Assembly: GCA_014529385.2 (NCBI GenBank)
Contig: CM043955.1
Span: 148,567,640 to 148,631,639, forward strand
DNA length: 64,000 nucleotides
Direction: 5' to 3'
DNA from: Adiantum capillus-veneris
Lineage: Eukaryota > Streptophyta > Polypodiopsida > Polypodiales > Pteridaceae
Made by a program: the position numbers and the translations under genes. The number at the start of each line of letters is the position of its first letter. Position 1 is the stretch's first letter. The notes beneath the pieces were generated by a model, which made no database searches, was not told the DNA's origin, and was given only the letters and a program-made list of their open reading frames with translations. Below are positions 56,025-64,000 of the stretch, piece by piece.

Positions 56025-56862
56025 ATTGTGTTTCTCTGCACGCTCAAAATCAGGAGTGCTGAGAGACCCACGTGAAGTATCTCGTGATTGCTTAGGCTTC
56101 TTAGCCTCTTGTGGGTGTGGAGAGGTAGATTGTCTCTTATTCCTCTTGGAACGTGTGTGAGATCTACCTCACCATTGGCTCTTAGCCACATTGCTGAGAG
56201 GCCAGACATGCGGCATGCATCCCATGCTAGCCAATTCTTATCTTCTTCATTGGAGTCCAAAAACTCTTTGGAGAAAGAAGCTTGAAACATAGCCCAAGAT
56301 GGAGGTCGAGCATCTATTGGAAATGTCATCCACCACTTAAAGGCCTTGCCTTTAAGAGATAGACTTGTTTCCACAACCGTGTTTATATCCGAGGTGTGTC
56401 TCAATCGATGAATATCACTCCATTTGTGTAAGAACATATTGACCGCATCCTTGTTGCGATCACGCTCTTCCCCGTGAAATTCAGGAATGGCGATATTCTT
56501 AAGTACTGCATTGCTACCTTCTGCATCTTCTTCTGCAGCACTTGTCTCTTGGACTCCTTGAGTTGTGCGACTTGGTTCCCTTGAACCATTCCACTTGTGG
56601 CTCCTTGAGTCATCTGTGAATTCATAACTTTCACAAGTAACTCTGTAAGATTGGTAACATCTGCATTGAGTGAAGAGAGGTTGCTTTCAAGTACCCTTTG
56701 GTGATGTTCCAAAGTCTTGAAAGAAGTCATATCTACAAGCCCATGATCTCCTAGATCATCATCATCATGCATATTAGTGTCAGCAGCACCCATGGTGCCC
56801 TGATTTTGATCTACGTGCTCAAAATCAAACGTGTGTGTAGGTGAAGTATCCTCACTAGCCAT
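55925..56862 (-). pseudogene. Chromovirus gag
   Basis: Starts MASEDTSPTHTFDFEHVD at 56862, with an acidic N-terminus and a heptad-like stretch (LESNLSSLNADVTNL). The capsid continues from 56437 in another frame: KGKAFKWWMTFP and FSKEFL..NEEDKNWLAWDAC. The knuckle CFRCLSDRHNKKDCP is at 56020-55975 at the start of the next stretch. Confidence 0.75.
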
Positions 56863-57612
56863 GGTAAACGCGCACTAATGCAAAGAGAGAAAAAAAAATG
56901 ACAACTTGTACCTTGAGAAATTGAAGTCTTTGTGTTTTGTATGCTCCGTGTTTTGTGTTGCATACGAATCTCGCCTTGCGGGAATTTGAGTGCTTCACTT
57001 GTCGTTCGTTGTAAGAACACCTTTGATGATTCTTAACAAAAACCAGTCGTTTTTGTGAAGGCTTTTGTTCACTTTGAAGCTACCTCCTTGAGGAAAAAAG
57101 AATTTTTGGAGGAAAACTTGCCTTCCTCCAAGCAGTGAAAAGGAAGGGTGAAGCTACTTCCTTGAAGTTTGAAGCTTTTCCTTTACTTCTAGTTTTCTTT
57201 CAACACAAGTAGGCTATCTTTCCTTATTATAAAAAGGGTCAATAGCTTGATGGTAAAGTATTGGCCTCTTACCCTCTTGGGGTAGGTTCAACCCTCCTTC
57301 ATGCAAGGGTTAAGCGGGCATTCATGTGCGCGGAGCCAATGGCACCAACAGAAGCCTTCGGAGCCTCGGTGTTGTCGAGTTGCCAATCGAGTTTGCCTTG
57401 GTCGTCCGCCTTGGTCGTGCACTATGGATGGCGTAAATGAGGCGGCCGCGGTCGGCTGTCGCTATCCACGTGCTGCACACTAGAAAGCATGTCTATCTTC
57501 TTTTTTTGCACGGCGGAAACGTCGTTGTCTATGGAACGTGGGAGAGAAGCAGAGCGTCGCACACACATGCAACCCGCTTTTTTCCTCCTCCCAAAAACAT
57601 CTCGGATACCAG
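56863..57612 (-). other. Chromovirus 5' leader, with an embedded SINE-like unit
   Basis: About 750 bases between PBS and gag without an ORF in the element's direction. A GC-rich stretch (57300-57480) differs in composition from the rest and follows a tRNA-like unit on the plus strand. Confidence 0.6.
57238..57480 (+). mobile_element. Candidate tRNA-derived SINE
   Basis: A-box-like TAGCTTGATGG (57243-57253) and an exact B-box match GGTTCAACCC (57285-57294), about 31 bases apart as in tRNA genes. A GC-rich body follows. Ends and duplications were not resolved. It lacks full tRNA arms, so it is not a tRNA gene. Confidence 0.45.
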
Positions 57613-57735
57613 TGAAAGGGCAGTGGTAATGCTTGTGCTAGTCTCCACCCAATCGTGCTATCTTATAGCCTCCCTCTAGCGTACACACTGTCCGGCCGTG
57701 TCGGTGGCCTTGCCCATAGGACCCATGTCCTTACA
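57613..57735 (-). repeat. Chromovirus 5' LTR, 123 bp
   Basis: In minus sense TGTAAGGACATGGG...CCCTTTCA. It contains CTATAAGATAGC, a possible TATA box. PBS follows immediately (CTGGTATCCGAGATG), close to the initiator-Met tRNA complement. Confidence 0.9.
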
Positions 57736-59110
57736 AGAATGGTGAACTGTATCTTTATGCTAGGCAAAGATGCATGGTCCAGAGTTTTGAAATGGGAACA
57801 TATCTTGTAAGGTGCCTGTGGGATAGTCTGTTAGGTAAGGGTGTCCTCTTAGTCCTCTTTTATTTGCAGTGGCTACACATTCTTTTTTCTCTTATTTAGA
57901 TTCCTTGGTGAGTCAAAAGGTGATCAGGGTCTATTCATTGGTGCTTGTCAGCTGGTGGGTCTGGGCTTTGCTAATGAAACTTTTATGTTTCTTATAGCAT
58001 ATAAAATGATAATCACTAGATGCATGACTGCATTGGGCAAATTTTCTGTTGCTTTTGGTCCGCAAATTAACATGTTGAAGTCTGCACTTACAGACATTTC
58101 AGTTGTGAATTTCCATGCATTAATTTGGAGGGAAAAGAGGCTGCCCAAAGGCCATATTTTCAGGCATTTTGGCTACCGTGTGTGGATGTGTCCCGAGTTG
58201 ATCTTCAAAAGTGGGTCTTAAAAAGAGTTTACCATAAAGTGGCATCATGGCATTGTGAGGTGTGGCCTTTGCATGCTAGAATGAGGATAGTTCAGCAAAT
58301 TCTCATGCCTTATCTATTGTTCTTTTTGCCTGCATTCCTTGGTCTCAAAAGAATCTGCAAAAATTTAACTCTATCATGAACATGTGTGTTTGGAGATGTA
58401 AGAAGCCTTCATCTGTGTGGGTGTCTTGGGAAGTTATGGAAAAGCCTAAAAGTATAGGGGGTTGTGGGATCCTTAATCTGGGTGTTCATGCTTTGGCCAA
58501 AAGAGCTACATTTATTTAATTCATCTTTGAAGCCCAGCATGCATGGGCTGTTTGTCTTTGGTCTTTGGTCAGGTCTACCCTTATCAAAACTGGTTTTCAC
58601 ATCTCTAATATGCTTGTATGCTCATGGAAGTTGGTTTTTAGATTTTTGATATGGCAAGGAAGAATGAAATATATGGGGAACTCTTTATCTGTTGAAAATA
58701 TATTCTGGAGCTTTGTGTTTAAAGTTCCACCTGCTAAATGTTTGGGACAAAATGCCCTTTCTTTAGTTTAAAAAGGGCATTTGCTTCATCGATCGAGTTG
58801 TGGACTCTGACTCTAGGTTTAAAGCTTTTTGATAGCTAAAAGACACTTCCAGTTGTAGTATGGCTTCAGGATTCCATGGAGTTGACTCTATGATTTTGTT
58901 AACCATCCTCAAGTGCCAATAAATGTGGATGAGCAGGAGAGATTCAGAGACTGGTCCTTTCCAGACACTCATAAGAATTGGTGGATAGCTCAGACTAGAG
59001 ACTTTTACAGGGAACTCTTCCTCCAGATTTTATTCATGACACATTGTAATAAAATATGGCATGTAAATTATGACTCAGTATGGTGGTGTCAGACCTTTAC
59101 TAGAATCTAA
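57736..59110 (+). pseudogene. LINE ORF2: second half of RT
   Basis: Begins MVNCIFMLGKDAW after the duplication. GCPLSPLLFAVATHSFF (about 57841-57890) is the conserved RT block that normally follows RQ. 57955-58380 continues the thumb (HALIWREKRLPKGHIFRHFGY). The catalytic YADD is not intact: about 57955-57975 reads GLGFANETF where the family has Phe-Ala-Asp-Asp. Many frame changes. Confidence 0.7.
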
Positions 59111-59122
59111 AATTTTAAAATT

Positions 59123-59572
59123 ATGTATATATTGCAAGTGTTTTGGTGGAGATGCCTGGTTGGGGGTCTACCAACTGCTGATGTTATGTTGAAAAAAGAG
59201 CTAGGAAGTGGGAAGTGTCCCAGATGTGGGAAATTGGAAAATGTTAGACATCTGTTTTGGTATTGCCCTGTTGTGGCTGAGTGGTGGAATTGGGCCAGAT
59301 ACTGGTGGTCAGTCACGTGGGGAGTCAAAGTTACCAAATTTAAGGGTCTATTTGGATTATTTTCTTCTAAGAATGATGCTAAAGCTTTTTGTCTGTCAAT
59401 TAATGTATGGTTCATGTGGTTCATTTTGGATATGAGAAATAAAGCAATGTATGAACATGCTCTTTTGTATGTTGCTTCATTTCCTACACATCTTATAAAG
59501 ATCATAGTCTGTTTGGCTAATGAGGACCTCAGGCAGAGGTGCATCAAGATAGCGAGAGATGTAAATATATAA
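59123..59572 (+). pseudogene. LINE ORF2 C-terminal zinc-binding domain (zf-RVT)
   Basis: 149 open codons with FWWRCLVGGLPTADVMLKK, then CPRCGKLENVRHLFWYCPVVAEWW: Cys-x2-Cys...His-x4-Cys as in the zinc-binding domain that ends plant LINE polymerases. It is the best-preserved part of this LINE. Confidence 0.8.
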
Positions 59573-59640
59573 CATAATTTCCACGAAGAGAGAGAGAGAG
59601 AGAGACAGAGAGGAGAGTGCTCATCTAGCAGTGAAATAAA

Positions 59641-59890
59641 GAAATAATCTGTAAATTTACTTCATTGACTTTTATAGTTACGCATTCTATTTATTTGTTA
59701 TTTAACTTTAAATTGATGGCGCTCATTGCTCGTGAGTCCTATTGTCATTGCGTCACCATCCATTGCCAAAGATTCTCTTGGGCATTGGATGCATGATATG
59801 ATTGGGATCGATGAGCATTGGACACTTTGGTAATATGGCACTTAAGAGTGATGTTGCCACGAGATCTTTCTCTTGCTTTACCCGCCTCCA
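59641..59890 (+). other. No gene recognised
   Basis: AT-rich DNA between the LINE 3' end and the first fold-back. Nothing identified. Confidence 0.5.
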
Positions 59891-60296
59891 CACTATCTCG
59901 CACGGGCATGCTCAAATGGATCGATGGCTGAGGTGATCTGGGCCGTCGGATGCGCATTTGGTAAATTCAAAGCGTTTGGTAATTTCGAGAAGAAAAGTAA
60001 ATTTGGGCAGGCTTGTAAATTAGTGTCTATCCGCACCCCATGTCTCGAACCCCAGACCTCCCCACCACGAGCCATGTGCACTAACCACTACACCCTCATG
60101 CGTATGTTGAAATATAGGAGATTCGAGTATGTCATATTGTAAATGTGGGCCGATCAGTAAATTTGGGGCAAATTTGTAAATTCGGGAAAATTGGTAAATT
60201 CGGGGCAACCTCAATTCTGACGGTCCATAATTGATGCGCATCGCCTTTTCCTCCTCCACCATTGATCCCATTTGACCATGCCCGTGTGAGATAGTG
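59891..60296. mobile_element. Fold-back MITE-like element with CACTA/TAGTG ends
   Basis: Arms 59891-59927 and 60259-60296 are inverted with about four differences: CACTATCTCGCACGGGCATG and the inverse ending GAGATAGTG. The 406-bp size and ends suggest a non-autonomous CACTA-type MITE. Flanks are CCA and ATG, so no 3-base duplication supports it. An antisense pol III-type unit lies inside. Confidence 0.5.
60030..60118 (-). mobile_element. Candidate tRNA-derived SINE head
   Basis: In minus sense GGGTGTAGTGGTTAGTGC (A-box region, about 60078-60094) and GGTTCGAGAC (B-box, 60042-60051, exact fit). Spacing fits a tRNA-derived pol III promoter. Body and tail not resolved. Confidence 0.5.
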
Positions 60297-60380
60297 ATGA
60301 AGACCTACCCGTGAGAGCATGATAAAATTGATTAAATATCTCAGGCAATGCATTGCTCTTGGTTGGCCCCAACCATGGGA

Positions 60381-60791
60381 TCCCAACCATGGGATCAATG
60401 GCTCTTGTGCAAAATCAAGGGCATTCGCAGATCTCTTCCGTCGATGCATAAAAACTAAACTCGGGATCCCGAGTTTAGTTTTTATGGTGGGGTCCACAAA
60501 AACTTAACTCAGGATCCCAAGTTTAGTTTTTATGTTGAAATATATTGTTTTGAGTTTAAGCTTATGAAAAAACACATCTATTTCAAGAAAGCGCACGTAG
60601 GCGTGATGGTTAAGCCCCCGGAATCTCAAGCTAGTGGTGAGGGTTCAAATCTAGGCTGGGGAAGCGCGGGCATCCCGAGATTAGCCCCCTTGTGGCCGGT
60701 AAAAACTAAACTCGGGATCCCGAGTTTAGTTTTAACAGATCGATGGTCCAGATTGATCTTTCACTTGGGACCATTGATCCCATGGTTGGGA
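60381..60791. repeat. Fold-back element with 21-bp perfect arms and internal palindromes
   Basis: TCCCAACCATGGGATCAATG at 60381-60401 is exactly inverted at 60771-60791. Inside are a 40-bp perfect palindrome (60447-60486), an imperfect copy (60498-60531) and a 32-bp perfect copy (60702-60733), all centred on GGGATCCC or GGATCC. No transposase. Confidence 0.7.
60592..60668 (+). mobile_element. tRNA-like pol III promoter unit inside the fold-back
   Basis: TAGGCGTGATGG (A-box-like, 60598-60609) and GGTTCAAATC (exact B-box, 60652-60661). It could be a SINE head. It sits between the second and third palindrome. Confidence 0.5.
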
Positions 60792-60804
60792 CCCCGTGGC
60801 ATTT

Positions 60805-63800
60805 AAAGGGGAGGTTGTCCCACCTCTATGATGTGTATGCTTGAAATAAATGTTTTTGTCTTGATAATGAGAGTGCTCCATTCCTTGGGTACTTCATAGC
60901 ACTAGTGACCCATAAATTTCAAGGAACTAGGGTCCGTTTGTGTGTGAAGGATGTGCCGCAAACAAGAAAAAATCTACTATTTGCACTATTGAAGTTAAGC
61001 ACAAACCTAAAGATTTTTTATGATGTAGTGTGTGACCTACGTGTCTCCCCATGCATCTGCCATATGCTTGGTGAAAGCAAAGTGTAAATGTGAACACAAT
61101 TTGAGAGGGATGCATGTCAAGGAGCAACTTCCAATCTGGGTCCTCCTTATCACAAAAGGGCATGGCCCTCTGATCACAACTCATAATAACATTGAACCAT
61201 TGCATGATATTCTTAAGAGGAGGATTATGACCATGAGTTGTCTATGTGGAGGTAGTTCCACCTTGTTGCATCTTGCCTTGCATTTTTGTAGCTTTGCCTT
61301 TTGGGGCCTTTCCCTTTCCCTTACTAGCCTTGAGGTCAGCAACATCGGTGTCAATGAGCACCTGTGAATGATAGCAATACATGGAAGGAAATAGAGTATC
61401 TACATCACCCCTTGCATCCCAACACACACTTTAGATTCTTTAGTCCCCCCCTAGTGCCACTCAATGTTGTAAGTGCCATATCTTGGCACATATAATCTTT
61501 GACCATATTGTTGGAGCGCAATGATGCTTGGGATATGTTTGCAATCCAAAAACCACTCTAAGATATCAACTTGTGTGGAAATTCTGCTATGACAGACCAC
61601 GAAGTACTTTTGTCACATTGCACGCCAAAGTATTCTTCCTTCTGTGTTTGTCCTTCTTCAAGTGGTTCTAAAATCTTACCCTCCAAGGCTCTATTCATCA
61701 AAGTTACTGACTCTCTGCAAACCATGCCCTTTTACTACCCACCACTCATCCAACTTAAGCACAAAGATGGCCTTCCTTATGAATTCTTCAATAATGAGCC
61801 CATAGACATGATTTGTTTCCCTCTTCAATGGCTCCATATTTGCATAAATTGTTGAAAGTTTTGTACTAAAAGAAATGAAAGGGAAGCATAGGCATTGCTT
61901 CTTCCACCAACTTAAAACCACCAAACTTAGAGGTAATGTCACGGATGCCATAGTAATGTTGTACGATGTTGTAGAAGCCATCGAACCTCACAACCCTCCT
62001 CTAGTTGATGAGCCAAAAGACATGGAAACTGACACTGTCAAGGGGGTCGAGGAGGACCTCTTGGAGTACGACAAAGATGGTCATAACCTAGTAGACCCTA
62101 CCAACCTCCTATCAGGCATGAATCTCTCCAACGAGACATTTTTAATATTTTGTTGCCAAATTGACCACCTTAGAGAAGGTACAGGCCGATATAGTCAGGA
62201 TGCTATAGGGAATCTTTACACATTTTAAATGCTTTGATGGGTACTTTGGCTAGCACTCCCCTCCCTCATAGTAGGCAAGCTCCTGTGGTGCAGGTTGCTC
62301 GTGGTCATGGGAGGATAGGCCAATCGCCTATAGGGCCATCCACAAAGATAGCCTCATTTCTTATAATAAAGGACTTAAAGCCACCTAGTTTGGAGGCAAG
62401 GAAAAGGAGCAAAACAAGGATTCTATGAATATGTTCCTTGCAAAATGGTCAATTTTGCATGCATGACATCAATAGTATAGTCAGGTGCAGCCCCTAGAGG
62501 CTAGCCTCTCGTGATCAACAAAGCATACAAATGTTGGACAAGTTTGACCACTCATCCTATCACTTGGACGGAGTTTGAAACACTGTTTTAAAAACAAAAT
62601 TTTGTCTATTAATGAGGCAGAGAGAACCTTGGAGTTATGAGGCAAGTGCTCGATGGAAAACAAGTCCACAACTAAGTGCATCTCATACTATAGGGAGATA
62701 GTGCTAAAGTCAAAAGGAATTGTTGCATCCAAGATGCTACGAAGCTTTAAGAGAGGCCTCATGGATTACTACCTTGAGTACATTGAGCCTCTTTAGCCAA
62801 AGGACTTATCCAAGGAAATCAAGTATGCATAGATATATAATGACATTAAGTCCCATGGTGCATGAGATGGTGTTGATAGGACTGAGGGTAAAGAGAGAAG
62901 GGTAGCTCCATCAGCAATGTAGGACTACAAGGCTTTGCTTGAATTTTAGGAAATGCACGTGACTAGGGAAGATGTTATCTAGGCAGGGAGTGGCTGTATA
63001 ACTTGAGCCCTAGTCTAGCTTGGAGTTGTTTGCATAATACGCTACAGATTTTTGCATAATACGTTATAGTTCTAGCATGGAGGTAGGGTCATTATGAGGG
63101 TTCAAGCCAACTACCTGAACACCCATTAATAACCCAACAATTGACTACTAACTTATTATCTTATTCTTTGGTATAATAAAAGAATAAGGAGCAGTGAGCA
63201 TAACTCTCACTCTGTGCTCCACCACATAGCTCTGTTTCTCTCTTCTTCTTTTTCTTCCTCATCGCACTTGCACTTGCACTTGCTCATGCACTCACACTCA
63301 CACACACCACCATGCACCTCACAACTGGTATAGGTTAGAGTGGAAGCTTGGAGGAGAGCTGGAGTCACCTCAAAGAGGTAGAGAAGTAGGTTGCTCAGAT
63401 TTTGGCAGCTTGCCACCAATCTGGTATTTTGGCCATAACTTGAGCTAGGAAGCTCCAATTTCAAAAAGTGTTTTATCTGCATGTAGCTTGCTTCAAGTTG
63501 CACAACTTGTTAGATGAACTTGAGAGCTGATTTGGAGTGCTATTGTGTCACAATAAAAGAATATAGAGCTTGACCTATGAAGCTTAGAGCTAGAGCTTGA
63601 AAGTTGAAGTTTGTGATTGAGGAGCTTGAAGGGCCTGGGACGATAGTCTAGATCAGCCCACACACAACTTGGTAGCTAATCTGTGTAGCAGAGAGGGTAC
63701 ACTTGAACCCATGTACATTTTTGGCTACCCAGAGGTAGCCCACAGCTTGCACACATAGGTAGAGAGAGAGTTTGTTTGGGCATAGTGATGGAAAGAGGTG

Positions 63801-64000
63801 TTTGATCACTCTCGTAGAGGAAGATACAGTGCTTAGAGCAGCCACACACATCAGATCAAAGGATTTTGGATCAGCCCATAGGTGTCAGTATGTCTAGTAT
63901 GTGTGCTCGATTTTAAATAGTGTAGAGCTGGAATTTCACTACGATGCTCACAGCCTCACACTTTTGGTGAAGTAAAAGAAGTAGCCGAACATGCATTGCA
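60805..64000 (+). other. No gene recognised
   Basis: Open frames up to 117 codons (for example 61875-62228 on plus, 61242-61427 on minus with a Lys/Gly-rich end) show no known motif and no support for coding. 63170-63182 has a TATAATAAAAG-like box, and 63200-63330 is C/T- and CAC-rich as in LTR ends, but no partner repeat is present. Confidence 0.5.

Larger units (their letters stand above)
52051..57735 (-). mobile_element. Chromovirus (Ty3/gypsy) with about 122-bp LTRs
   Basis: 5,685 bp between AGAAT duplications (52046-52050 and 57736-57740). Minus-strand order: LTR 57735-57613, leader, gag, CCHC, protease, RT, RNase H, integrase, chromodomain remnant, G-rich PPT, LTR 52241-52120. A 69-base LTR stub in the opposite orientation lies at 52051-52119. 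All coding regions are decayed. The two LTRs differ at about 12 of 122 positions. Confidence 0.9.
49810..59640 (+). mobile_element. Plant LINE (L1-like), split by a chromovirus
   Basis: Order on the plus strand: ORF1-like DNA, endonuclease, RT first half, [chromovirus 52051-57735], RT second half, zinc-binding C-terminus. The chromovirus flanks carry AGAAT on both sides. Joining them gives SPR then MVN in one frame. The element has many stops and shifts. The 3' end lies near 59640 after a GA run; no clear poly-A tail or LINE duplication was seen. Confidence 0.85.

Noticed and set aside
60447-60733. Repeated palindromes considered as a CRISPR array
   Set aside because: Only three copies with unequal spacing, no cas genes and a eukaryotic context.
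61242-61690. Minus-strand Lys/Gly-rich frame and adjoining broken frames
   Set aside because: Could be the tail of an old transposon protein but stops are frequent and no family was recognised.
61875-62228. 117-codon plus-strand ORF
   Set aside because: No recognisable domain, no neighbouring gene structure and equally long frames on the other strand; not reported as a gene.
62970-63330. Possible copia-type LTR (TGTTATC start, TATA-like box, then CTGGTATAGG resembling a PBS)
   Set aside because: No second copy in the window, no coding sequence after it, and the end before the PBS-like site is not a clear CA end.

Overview
This is a plant nuclear sequence, almost certainly from a seed plant with a large repeat-rich genome. 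It holds plant-type Ty3/gypsy and Ty1/copia retrotransposons, a spliced plant CACTA (En/Spm) transposase gene, a captured plant-specific HIPP gene fragment, plant-type LINEs, tRNA-derived SINE-like units and long GA/CT microsatellites. No intact host gene, rRNA, tRNA or CRISPR array was found in the 64 kb. The species cannot be named from the sequence.

Layout. 1-8.5 kb (+): degraded gypsy element cut by the window edge, with a duplicated integrase zinc-binding module and an extra retropepsin-like ORF after the integrase. 8.5-10.4 kb (-): truncated copia element (LTR, gag, start of protease). 10.4-15.3 kb: mostly unassigned repeat-like DNA with a gypsy protease fragment (-), a TG repeat and a tandem duplication. 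15.4-18.2 kb (-): RTE-like LINE with an uninterrupted 897-codon ORF. 18.2-49.7 kb: a four-level nest. 49.8-59.6 kb (+): a plant LINE split by a chromovirus (-) with LTRs of only about 122 bp. 59.9-60.8 kb: two fold-back structures containing pol III-promoter-like units and perfect palindromes. 60.8-64 kb: nothing recognisable.

The nest can be read to the base. Gypsy A (+) is broken in gag by a copia element (21609-47510, TSD AAAGT/ATAGT). The copia is broken near its pol stop by a CACTA transposon (26327-46670, TSD CTC). The CACTA is broken in its last TNP2 exon by a Tat-lineage gypsy on the minus strand (32017-44181, TSD GTAT). Joining the flanks with one TSD copy continues the reading frame at each level. 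The same holds for the chromovirus in the LINE (TSD AGAAT). LTR divergence by eye agrees with the order: about 1% for the innermost Tat element, roughly 10% or more for the copia.

The most unusual content is in the Tat element. Between its primer binding site and gag lie four small same-strand ORFs forming two paralogous tandem pairs. The pair next to gag starts with an F-box-like helix. Other notable items are the chromovirus with tiny LTRs and an inverted LTR stub inside its target duplication, the HIPP fragment ending in a CaaX-like tetrapeptide inside the CACTA, and a 28-bp perfect hairpin at the CACTA left end.
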